DNA of 64,000 nucleotides. Source: Bombella mellum (GTDB lineage: Bacteria > Pseudomonadota > Alphaproteobacteria > Acetobacterales > Acetobacteraceae). Of the stretch, positions 37,701 through 44,523 are shown in pieces; positions within the stretch are counted from its first letter, which is position 1; each line of letters opens with the position of its first letter. The notes under the pieces are model-generated. The model ran no database searches. It saw only the letters and a program-made list of their open reading frames with translations, and was not told the DNA's origin. Position numbers and translations under genes: made by a program. The DNA lies in assembly GCF_014048465.1 (NCBI RefSeq), contig NZ_PDLY01000001.1, positions 434,001 through 498,000 on the forward strand, in the 5' to 3' direction.

Positions 37701-37798
37701 TCCCCGTCAGGCGTGATGAGGGAGGAGAGGCCGTGCCGGGCGATCAGGGCCGGAGCGTCGAGGAAGGAGCGGAACAGGCTGGACATCCCCTCCCTCAT
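34793..37798 (-). CDS. DinG/Rad3-type ATP-dependent DNA helicase
   Basis: The 1001-aa superfamily 2 helicase starts at the ATG at 37798 (GGAGG ten bases upstream); an ATG at 37786 is an alternative. Residues 1-220 form an N-terminal extension with a predicted nuclease-like or accessory role that I cannot identify. Walker A is AEAGTGTGKTMGY (near 250). An iron-sulfur-type cluster of cysteines is in CIHSACPHYQSC. Motif II reads FDEGHH (near 453), in place of DEAH. An acidic Ser/Asp/Glu-rich insert follows near 545. C-terminal motifs include LLGTDAMRDGVDVPGE and RLRQAFGRLIRRADDRG. Members unwind forked DNA or R-loops. The open frame continues to 40066 opposite lysS, but that part is not coding. 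Confidence 0.88.
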   Translation of the reverse strand: MREGMSSLFRSFLDAPALIARHGLSSLITPDGEVLDTPLPEVRNTLRLLPPPLLIHGPATLRLLELPPEPPPAPWLDLLELFLLVHPARSVTPTARGLALELGLAEPADTAPLQADILYRIARHLLDELSGQPPQKIATLHLLLPTLERAGWSWHDIVKDALPPQDGPPPASRGRKADALKIWKRLPQWEDRAARPPAGSQPVSQQEARRRLSALLGRNAEPRPGQADFASATSYAFTPRDVANAPNIMLAEAGTGTGKTMGYIAPASLWAEKNDGAVWVSTYTRHLQRQIEQELTRLYPSPTERHELAVIRKGRENYLCLLNLEDITTALLNRQPQGQPGLIPLVFLALWAETTEDGDLMGGDLPGWFGDLFQPGLLNMIADRRGECIHSACPHYQSCFIEHGIRRAQHARFVIANHALVLSQAAWNAMLPQDMAPGNLADENGVPTRYVFDEGHHIPDAADSAFSLVFSGLEAADLRRWILGAEGGRSRARGLMRRMEDLLERLPALKDCLQDLVHATQKGLPRPGWSGRLHEARQARLTPPQPESPLTEEDTSPDIASSDDDEDMPLATAVEESSPAQPAEDFLQMLDMQLDARMDEIQMQTRGEQGHYPRQECDLHPIPAPLRERAEALLTALQDIVTPLDRIIKHLQEALENQDEDPDTSFQQRLEGTIRSLYRRALSRLQGWISMMRAIMDQPTIQRGLPTYVDFIHREPLPATRLLQAGHDIALNRHWLDPTIPFASTLQSTTHGLLITSATLRDRSPDEDGEAGWEKAERRLGTAHFLKPPMRAALMSPFDYAHQTRAYIITDVSRDPAAQAQAFQALFETANGGALGLFTAIRRLKDVHRRIHEPLGMKNIPLYAQHVDAMNNATLVDVFRTETNSCLLGTDAMRDGVDVPGEALRMVVMERTPWPRPDILHRERRRHLSGGRPGDYDDLITRMRLRQAFGRLIRRADDRGVFIILDSRMPSRLLSAFPDGVPVQRLSLTEALADIDGFLNR

Positions 37799-37888
37799 AC
37801 ACAGGAAGCCTCCTTTCTGCGAGGAGAAAGCGGCCCTGCCGCTCCCCTGAATACTTGACCGGGAGGGGGAGGGTTCATAATTAGTCCT

Positions 37889-39517
37889 ATGCAGAAAAAT
37901 ACGCCTTCGTCTCAGAATGATTCGTCTTTCCCCAAGCTCTGGCCGTTTGAGGAAGCCCGTAAACTGGCCGCCCGCGTGGCAGACAGGGACCCCAGCAAAC
38001 CGGTTCTGATGGAGACAGGCTATGGCCCCTCCGGCCTGCCGCATATCGGCACGTTTGGCGAGGTGGCCCGGACGACATGGGTCCGTCAGGCCTTTGAGAA
38101 GCTGACAGGCCGCAGGACCCGTCTTCTGGCGTTTTCTGATGACATGGATGCCCTGCGCAAGGTGCCGGGCAATGTCCCCCAGCAGGAGATGCTGGCCGAA
38201 CATCTCGGCCTGCCGCTCTCCCGCATTCCCGACCCGTTTGGCACGCATGAGAGCTTTGCGGCGCACAATAATGCCCGCCTGCGCCAGTTCCTCGATGCGT
38301 TCGGGTTCGATTATGAATTTGCCTCCGCAACCGATTACTACACGTCCGGCATCTTCGATGCGGCCCTGAAGCGTGTTCTGGAAGAGCATGACCGTATCAT
38401 CGAGGTGATCGCGCCCACGCTGGGCAGGGAGCGGCGGGCGACCTATTCCCCCGTGCTGCCGATCCATCCCGAGACGGGCCGTGTCATGCAGGTACCCATC
38501 ATCAGCGTGAACCCGGAGGCCGGAACGGTCGTCTGGAAGGATGAGGATGGAAAGAGCTTCGAGACGTCCGTCTATGGCGGGCAGGCCAAGATGCAGTGGA
38601 AGGCCGACTGGGCCATGCGCTGGTATGCCCTGGGTGTCGATTACGAGATGTCCGGCAAGGACCTCATCGACAGCGTGAAGCTGTCCTCCAGGATATGCCG
38701 CATCCTTGGCAGCGAGCCGCCGCTGAACCTGACCTACGAGCTGTTCCTTGACGCCAACGGGCAGAAGATCAGCAAGTCCAAGGGAAATGGCCTTTCCGTG
38801 GAGGAGTGGCTGCGGTACGGCCCGTCGGAGAGTCTGGCGCATTACATGTTCCAGCAGCCGACCCGTGCCAAGCGGCTCTATACGGACATGATTCCCAGAG
38901 CCACGGACGAATATCTGGCCCTTGTACAGAAGGGCGGGCAGCAGGATACGGAGGAGTTCCTCTCCAATCCGGTATGGTTCATCCATGAGGGGAAACTGCG
39001 TCCGCAGGATACCAGCCCGGTTTCCTTCACGGCCCTGCTGAATCTGGCCAGCGTGGCCAATGCCCGGGAAGTGGAGACGCTCTGGAAGTTCCTGCGCCGC
39101 TATGATTCCAGCCTGTCGCCGGAGACGCATCCTTATGTGGCACGGCTGGTGCAGCATGCCCTGGATTACTTCAATGAGCGTGTCCGTCCGACCAAGGTGT
39201 TCCGTGCTCCGACGGAAACGGAGCGCAGGGGGCTGGAAGACCTTGCGGCAACCCTGAAGACCGTTCCGGACAATGCCACGCCTGATGACGTGCAGAATGT
39301 CGTGTTCGAGGTGGGCAAGCGGTACTTCGCCAAGCCGGAGCTGCGGTCCTGGTTCGGGTGCCTGTATGAGGTGTTGCTGGGCCAGAAGGAAGGCCCCCGT
39401 TTTGGCATCTTTGCGGCCCTGTTCGGGCTGAAGGAGACCGTGACCCTCATTGATGAGGCCTTGGCCCGTCCTGACGGGGCGACCGGAGAGGCCGTGACAG
39501 AGGAGAGCAGGGGCTAA
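37889..39517 (+). CDS. lysS: Lysyl-tRNA synthetase, class I
   Basis: This 542-aa class I LysRS is the archaeal-type enzyme typical of many alphaproteobacteria, in place of the usual class II form. HIGH-type motif PHIGTFGE lies near residue 51, and the KMSKS-type motif KISKSKG near 291. The start ATG at 37889 gives a hydrophilic leader before SFPKLWPFEEARKLA. The MprF-like gene starts 4 bp after its stop, so charged Lys-tRNA and a possible lysyl-lipid membrane protein are co-expressed. Confidence 0.96.
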   Translation: MQKNTPSSQNDSSFPKLWPFEEARKLAARVADRDPSKPVLMETGYGPSGLPHIGTFGEVARTTWVRQAFEKLTGRRTRLLAFSDDMDALRKVPGNVPQQEMLAEHLGLPLSRIPDPFGTHESFAAHNNARLRQFLDAFGFDYEFASATDYYTSGIFDAALKRVLEEHDRIIEVIAPTLGRERRATYSPVLPIHPETGRVMQVPIISVNPEAGTVVWKDEDGKSFETSVYGGQAKMQWKADWAMRWYALGVDYEMSGKDLIDSVKLSSRICRILGSEPPLNLTYELFLDANGQKISKSKGNGLSVEEWLRYGPSESLAHYMFQQPTRAKRLYTDMIPRATDEYLALVQKGGQQDTEEFLSNPVWFIHEGKLRPQDTSPVSFTALLNLASVANAREVETLWKFLRRYDSSLSPETHPYVARLVQHALDYFNERVRPTKVFRAPTETERRGLEDLAATLKTVPDNATPDDVQNVVFEVGKRYFAKPELRSWFGCLYEVLLGQKEGPRFGIFAALFGLKETVTLIDEALARPDGATGEAVTEESRG

Positions 39518-39520
39518 GGC

Positions 39521-41602
39521 ATGGCGGATCACTCCGGTGTTCCGTCCTCCGGCGGGGAAGCATCCCCGCCGTCTCCTGTCGGGGTACGGCTGAGACTTCT
39601 GCTGATGCGCCTGCCGGCACTGGTCGGGCTGGTCCTGCTCGTCTTCGCCGTCTGGGTGATCTGGCGGGAGATACAGCATCTCTCGTTGCAGCAGGTCATG
39701 GGCGGGCTTCATGCCATTCCTTCCGCAGCCTTGTGGAAAGGGGTGGGGGCCACCGTGCTGTCCTATGCCATCCTGTCCTTCTATGATGGTCTGGCCTGTC
39801 ATCATGTGCAGGCCGGTGTCCCGTGGCGGCGGTCGGCCTTCGTGGCGTTCTGTTCCTACGTCCTGTCCCATAATCTGGGCTGTGCGGCCATCTCGGGCAC
39901 GGCCGTGCGGTACAGGCTGTACCGCAACTGGGGCGTGCCGGGCGTGAAGATCGCCGGCATCGTGGCCTTCTGTTCCATCACGTACTGGCTGGGAATGCTT
40001 GGGCTGGTGGGTCTCATCCTGCTTACCCAGCCTGCCATCATCCCCTATGTCCGGCAGATGCCGCACTGGATGACGACACTGGGAGGTGGCGGCTGTTTCG
40101 TGCTTCTGCTGGCCTATGTGCTGCTGCCCTGCTGGAAGCGGGAAATACGCCTGTACCGATGGACCCTGACCTTTCCTGACTGGCGGATCGGGCTGGGGCA
40201 GATACTGTCCAGCATGGCGGACATGTCCGCCACGGCCCTGATCGCCTGGTGTGTGCTGGATACGCTGCCCGGTGGAAGCGGCCTGACGTTCGGCGGATTT
40301 CTCGCCATCTATATCGGGGCCTATACGGCGGGGCTTCTGGCTAATGTTCCGGGCGGGCTGGGGGTGTTCGACAGCACCATGCTGCTGGCACTGTCACCGT
40401 GGTTTTCCGTGCCGCACATCATGGCCGGAATTCTGGTTTTCAGGCTGTTCTATTACATCATCCCGCTGCTGCTGGCGGGCGTGATGTTCGCTGGGAATGA
40501 GCTGCTCATCAAGGGAGCTTCGCTGCTGGCCCGTTTCGGCAGGACGATGGAGCACAGCCAGAGCCTGCGTTCATCCGAGGCGGATTTTGCCACGATCGTT
40601 GCCACGGGCAGTCAGGCCATGCTGGGCATCGTCATCGTGGTCTATGCCCTGCTGGCTCCCTTGCCGCAGTTCCATTCCTTCTGGCAGGCCATCGTGCTTC
40701 AGGGGGCCGCCTTCCTGCTGACGCTCATCGGGGTCATGCTGGTCGGGCTGTCCTTCGGGCTGTCCCAGCGGGTGGTGCTGGCCTGGAGGCTGTCCGTCGG
40801 GGCCCTGTATGCCACGCTGGCCATACTGGCCGTGCGGCAGGCGCACTGGGTGGCCTTTGTCGTCGTGCTGGCCGTCCTGCTGGTGCTTCTGCCGTTCCGC
40901 AAGAATTATTACCGTCAGGCCTACTGGCGGGTGGAGCCGTTCTCTCCGTTCATTCTGGCTCCGTTCTCCCTCTGGCTGTGTGGACTGTCCGGTGTCAGCT
41001 GGATCGTGAGGCAGCGTCATCTGGGGCATGTCTGGTGGCGGTCGCTGATCTATGACGCCCATACGGCGGTTGGCCGGTGGTTTCTGGGCGGGGCGGCCCT
41101 CTGCTGTGTTCTGGGCTGCTGGCTGGCCCTCCGCAGGACACGGATTCATGTCACGCCGTGGAACATGGACACCCGCATCCGCTATGGCTGCCTTGAGGAG
41201 TCCGGTCTGGCTCTTGCCCTGCCATGTGGGCAGCTTTTCATCCCGGACGGGATGCTGCCGGATGCGACGGGCAGGGCGGCCTGTGCCGTGGTCCGGCTGA
41301 AGCCGTTTCTCCTGTCGGAGCCGGTCCTGCTCTGTCTGGGGGGAGCCGTGGGGGCCAGGGGGCGGCGGGCCGGTGCCGTGTGGCGGCTGCGTGATTATGC
41401 CGTGCAGGAGGGCTGCCGACTTGCCGTCCTGCAATATGGCGCACGGCAGGCTGACATCTATGCGTCATTCGGTCTGGGGCTGTTCTCTCTGGAGCAGGAC
41501 GAGGGCTGGTTTCTCGTCTGCCGCCCGGAAGACTATCACGCCCTGAGGGCGGTTCTGGGCCTTCAGGCTCCGCCGTCCTCCTCCTCCTCATCATCATCAT
41601 AG
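39521..41602 (+). CDS. MprF-like membrane protein with shortened C-terminal (DUF2156-like) domain
   Basis: The 693-aa protein has about 12-14 TM helices. Its N-terminal two-thirds match the lysylphosphatidylglycerol synthase TM region (UPF0104), including VLSHNLGCAAISGTAVRYRLYRNWG, LANVPGGLGVFDSTML and RLFYYIIPLLLAG. The cytoplasmic part (about 585-685) has an opening half of the aminoacyl-transfer domain (YGCLEESGLALAL, VLLCLGGAVGARGRRAGAVWRLRDYA, YASFGLGLFSLEQDEGWFLV), then stops; full MprF is usually about 150 residues longer. It ends in eight serines. Placement directly behind lysS supports a link to Lys-tRNA, but catalysis by the short form is doubtful. Confidence 0.82.
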   Translation: MADHSGVPSSGGEASPPSPVGVRLRLLLMRLPALVGLVLLVFAVWVIWREIQHLSLQQVMGGLHAIPSAALWKGVGATVLSYAILSFYDGLACHHVQAGVPWRRSAFVAFCSYVLSHNLGCAAISGTAVRYRLYRNWGVPGVKIAGIVAFCSITYWLGMLGLVGLILLTQPAIIPYVRQMPHWMTTLGGGGCFVLLLAYVLLPCWKREIRLYRWTLTFPDWRIGLGQILSSMADMSATALIAWCVLDTLPGGSGLTFGGFLAIYIGAYTAGLLANVPGGLGVFDSTMLLALSPWFSVPHIMAGILVFRLFYYIIPLLLAGVMFAGNELLIKGASLLARFGRTMEHSQSLRSSEADFATIVATGSQAMLGIVIVVYALLAPLPQFHSFWQAIVLQGAAFLLTLIGVMLVGLSFGLSQRVVLAWRLSVGALYATLAILAVRQAHWVAFVVVLAVLLVLLPFRKNYYRQAYWRVEPFSPFILAPFSLWLCGLSGVSWIVRQRHLGHVWWRSLIYDAHTAVGRWFLGGAALCCVLGCWLALRRTRIHVTPWNMDTRIRYGCLEESGLALALPCGQLFIPDGMLPDATGRAACAVVRLKPFLLSEPVLLCLGGAVGARGRRAGAVWRLRDYAVQEGCRLAVLQYGARQADIYASFGLGLFSLEQDEGWFLVCRPEDYHALRAVLGLQAPPSSSSSSSS

Positions 41603-42165
41603 AAGGACATACCGTCCGGAATGGTCAGGTCCGGTCTGGCCGGGTAGGTTTCGAGGAGCCTGTACTGCTTTTCGTTTCCGGCAGGGATGACCTCCATCAG
41701 GCTGACATGGTCGACCGTCATGCTGGAGCTGTGGAACAGGTTGTGACGCTGTATCCAGGGGATGAGGTCGGTCGGTGAAGCAGGCGGCAGGCGGCCGATC
41801 GTCAGTTCCGGCACGGCGGGGCGGCGGGGCGGTGGAAACCCGGCCCGTCGCAGGGCAGAGGCCAGACGTTTCTGAAGGGCGACAAGCGGCTGCTGTGGCG
41901 TGACCCCGACGGTCAGACGGTCCTCCGTCTCGCCCATCTGGTGGCCGACCTGATGCAGGGCGAGGCAGAATGGCTCCCAGTGAAGCCGGGACAGGGCCAT
42001 GTCGAGTTCTTCCATCTCCGGTCGGCTGGTGATCCGTCCGAGATGCTGGAGAGGGATCAGGCTCCGCTCGGCCGGTGTCCAGTGGACATCATCCAGACTG
42101 CCCCGCAGCAGGCCAAGTTCAGCCTGGAGGGTCGGGGGAAGGGTGAGGAAAAGGGAGAGTTTCAT
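41563..42165 (-). CDS. Degenerate 2H phosphoesterase (RNA 2',3'-cyclic phosphodiesterase / ThpR-like)
   Basis: The 200-aa product has the ThpR/LigT layout: MKLSLFLTLPPTLQAEL at the start, VHWTPAERSL, ALHQVGHQMGETEDRLTVGV, LQKRLASALRRAGFPPPRRPAVPELTIGRL and SSSMTVDHVSLMEV. Both HxTx motifs are damaged: the first reads LIPL where HLTL is expected, and the second PELTI where PHVTL is expected, so both catalytic histidines seem missing. It ends in an acidic DDDEEEED tail and overlaps the MprF-like gene end to end by 40 bp. Probably a non-catalytic relative. Confidence 0.75.
   Translation of the reverse strand: MKLSLFLTLPPTLQAELGLLRGSLDDVHWTPAERSLIPLQHLGRITSRPEMEELDMALSRLHWEPFCLALHQVGHQMGETEDRLTVGVTPQQPLVALQKRLASALRRAGFPPPRRPAVPELTIGRLPPASPTDLIPWIQRHNLFHSSSMTVDHVSLMEVIPAGNEKQYRLLETYPARPDLTIPDGMSFYDDDEEEEDGGA
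41577..41600. repeat. Trinucleotide repeat shared by two convergent gene ends
   Basis: Four TCC followed by four TCA units. On the plus strand these are the last eight serines of the MprF-like protein; on the minus strand they encode the acidic Asp/Glu tail of the 2H phosphoesterase. Length change in units of three keeps both frames. Confidence 0.85.
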
Positions 42166-42320
42166 GCAGGCCTCCCGCCAGAAGGGAGATTAACGAAAAG
42201 AAAGACAGGGTTTCAGGGGGGCTGTCTTGACTTGGGGGGAAACTACCCCACATTCTACCCGGACGATAGGGGCGGTCATGATGGACCGTTCCTTCACGAT
42301 ATTTCTGGAATACAGGTGTC

Positions 42321-43085
42321 ATGGCTTTCCATTCCGACTTTGAAGCAACACAGGGACGTACGGCGGCCGCCTTCGATGCAGGCCTGCGTGCTTACATGCT
42401 GCGTGTCTATAACTGGATGGCACTCGCTCTGGTGCTGACGGGGGCGACGGCCTATGCCGTCGTCCATACGTCGCTCCGTGCACTGTTCTTCCACATCGTG
42501 CAGAGGGGCGACATGTTCTCGGTCGCACCGACGGGACTGGGGATGGTGAGCATTTTTGCACCGCTGGCCTTCATCCTGGTCCTGTCCTTTGGCGTGAACC
42601 GTCTGTCCCGCTCCACGGCGCAGCTGCTCTTCCTGCTCTTCAGCGTGGCCATGGGGATCAGCATGGCGTCCCTTCTGCTGGCGTATACGGGGGCGTCCGT
42701 GGTCCGGACCTTCTTCATCGCCGCCTCGCTGTATGGCGTCATGTCGCTCTGGGGTTATGTGACCAACCGCTCCCTGATGGGTATGGGCAGTTTCCTGTCC
42801 ATGGGACTCATCGGGCTTGTGATTGCCTCTCTGGTTAACATGTTCCTGCCTGCACATGGGCTGACGGTGCTGATCTCTTTCGTCGGAGTCCTGCTCTTCA
42901 CGGGGCTGACGGCCTATGACACTCAGCGCATCAAGCTTTCCTACCAGCAGTATGCGATGTCCCTGCCTGCCGGGGAGCTGGGGAAGATGGGGGTCTATGA
43001 TGCCCTGACGATGTATCTGAACTTTGTGAACCTGTTCCAGTTCCTGCTCCAGTTTACCGGCGTGCGGTCGGATGGCCGTGACTGA
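42321..43085 (+). CDS. Bax inhibitor-1 / YccA family membrane protein
   Basis: The 254-aa protein has seven TM segments after a short hydrophilic N-terminus. Family blocks are AAFDAGLRAYMLRVYNWMALALVLTG at residues 16-41, ASLYGVMSLWGYVTNRSLMGMGSFL near 135-160, and FTGLTAYDTQRIKLSYQQY near 195-213, followed by ALTMYLNFVNLFQFLLQF. Bacterial relatives include pH-dependent calcium-leak channels and the FtsH modulator YccA; which applies here is not known. A promoter-like AT-rich stretch lies at about 42230-42320. Confidence 0.93.
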   Translation: MAFHSDFEATQGRTAAAFDAGLRAYMLRVYNWMALALVLTGATAYAVVHTSLRALFFHIVQRGDMFSVAPTGLGMVSIFAPLAFILVLSFGVNRLSRSTAQLLFLLFSVAMGISMASLLLAYTGASVVRTFFIAASLYGVMSLWGYVTNRSLMGMGSFLSMGLIGLVIASLVNMFLPAHGLTVLISFVGVLLFTGLTAYDTQRIKLSYQQYAMSLPAGELGKMGVYDALTMYLNFVNLFQFLLQFTGVRSDGRD

Positions 43086-43117
43086 TCCGTGATGAGTCGG
43101 ATTGTTGCGCAGGCATG

Positions 43118-43142
43118 AAAGGGGCCGTATGGCCCCTTTTTT
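43118..43142 (+). terminator. Rho-independent terminator after the Bax inhibitor-1 family gene
   Basis: AAAGGGGCC (43118-43126), loop GTAT, GGCCCCTTT (43131-43139), then more T residues to 43142. Confidence 0.9.
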
Positions 43143-43516
43143 GTTGCGATTTTTTGCGACTGGAAAGAAAATAAGAAATTAAGCGTTACAGTTCTTGTTT
43201 TTAATGATTTTCTGGTGTTTTCTTGGGAACGGCGGATAACCGGTCTTTTTCTAAAGAAGACCGAATGGGTTCCTTTTTTTTGTCAGGCTTGCCCCCTTGT
43301 AATCTCCGCTGTTCAGGAAGATTAAAGTGGACGGCACTGGGGTCTCTGGGCTCCATATTTCATTTTGAGTACGGGGAGAGTTTCTCCCTGTTGTCAGGAT
43401 ACGAACGGGAAAGGCACATACAAGATGACAACGTTCGGTGGCGATTGCGCTATCCTGACTGTGTCAGAAAGTGTTCTCGCTTTTCTATGGCAGAACAACA
43501 GATAGAGGCAGGATCC
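43143..43516 (+). promoter_or_regulatory. Long upstream region of the cyo operon
   Basis: About 370 bp without a supported gene. The first 80 bp are AT-rich and promoter-like (poly-A/T tracts near 43150-43215). A hairpin CGGTCTT (43241-43247) / AAGACCG (43257-43263) follows. The frame of cyoA is open through most of it, but the translation is not hydrophobic or conserved-looking and lies upstream of a good lipoprotein signal, so I read it as non-coding leader. No specific regulator site was recognised. Confidence 0.45.
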
Positions 43517-44509
43517 ATGAAAAGACTCTGGCGATTTTTCCCGGCGTTGCCTGCATTGATGCTGTCGGGCTGTACGGTTGATCTTCTTCAGCCGGCCGGT
43601 CCGATCGGGGAAGGTAATCGCGACATGATGGTGCTTGAATGGGCCGTCATGATGTGCGTTGTGGTTCCGGTGATCATTGCGACACTCGTATTCGCCTGGA
43701 AGTACCGGGCTTCAAATACGAAGGCGGAATATCTACGGAACTGGTCACATTCCAACAAGATTGAAGTGTTCATCTGGGGCGTACCCATTCTCATCATTCT
43801 TGTTCTGAGTGGCTTCAACTACTGGAGCACGCACTATTACGACCCGTACAGGCCGATCTCCAAGGAGATGCAGGTAAAAGTCGGTGCGCCCAATGCAAAA
43901 CCGCTTCATGTGGAAGTGATTTCTCTGGACTGGAAATGGCTGTTCATTTATCCGGACCTTGGGATCGCAACCATCAACGAGCTGGATGTCCCCACGAAGA
44001 CGCCTCTGGATTTCCGGATCACGTCTGACAGTGTGATGACGTCCTTCTTCATTCCCCAGCTGGGATCCCAGATCTACAGCATGGCCGGGATGGAGACGCA
44101 GCTCCACCTGATGGCAAGCCGTCCGGGCAACTTCCAGGGTGAGGCCGCCCAGTATACGGGGCCGGGCTTCTCCGACATGCGCTTCCGCACCATTGCCATG
44201 CCGCAGGAGCAGTTCGACGCCTGGGTGCAGAACGTCCGCAGTGGCGACAACCCGCATGTCGTCAAGGAAGCTCTGGACGCACAGACCTACAAGAAATACC
44301 ATGCTCCGCCGCCTGCCCCGCATGACGAGGCACCGAAACCGGCTCCGGTCATGTATTTCTCCAGCGTACAGGCTGGGCTGTTTGAGAACGTCGTTGCGCA
44401 GTACAACGTCGGCATGACCCATGACCATCATGGGAAGGACATGGATGAGAAGTCCATGGACATGCATTCCGGATCTCATTCGGCAGCACCTTCCAATACC
44501 GGCATGTGA
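43517..44509 (+). CDS. cyoA: Cytochrome bo3-type ubiquinol oxidase subunit II
   Basis: The 330-aa product starts at the ATG at 43517 (GGCAGGATCC upstream). It has a lipoprotein signal with lipobox LMLSGC (Cys at about residue 19), two TM helices (about 38-62 and 85-103), and a periplasmic cupredoxin-fold domain with [12 protein letters not shown] and [21 protein letters not shown]. The Cu-A ligands of cytochrome c oxidases are not seen, as expected for a quinol oxidase. A His/Met/Asp-rich tail closes the protein. First gene of cyoABCD. Confidence 0.96.
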   Translation: MKRLWRFFPALPALMLSGCTVDLLQPAGPIGEGNRDMMVLEWAVMMCVVVPVIIATLVFAWKYRASNTKAEYLRNWSHSNKIEVFIWGVPILIILVLSGFNYWSTHYYDPYRPISKEMQVKVGAPNAKPLHVEVISLDWKWLFIYPDLGIATINELDVPTKTPLDFRITSDSVMTSFFIPQLGSQIYSMAGMETQLHLMASRPGNFQGEAAQYTGPGFSDMRFRTIAMPQEQFDAWVQNVRSGDNPHVVKEALDAQTYKKYHAPPPAPHDEAPKPAPVMYFSSVQAGLFENVVAQYNVGMTHDHHGKDMDEKSMDMHSGSHSAAPSNTGM

Positions 44510-44523
44510 GGACTGATCTAAAG

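Noticed and set aside
37799-40066. Minus-strand frame open from 40066 continuous with the DinG-like helicase (1757 codons in all)
   Set aside because: The part above 37798 lies opposite lysS and the MprF-like gene, both clearly real, and its translation has no recognisable domain. GC-rich codon bias keeps the reverse frame open.
43223-43516. N-terminal extension of CyoA by 98 residues
   Set aside because: The extension would bury the lipoprotein signal and lipobox that define the true N-terminus at 43517.
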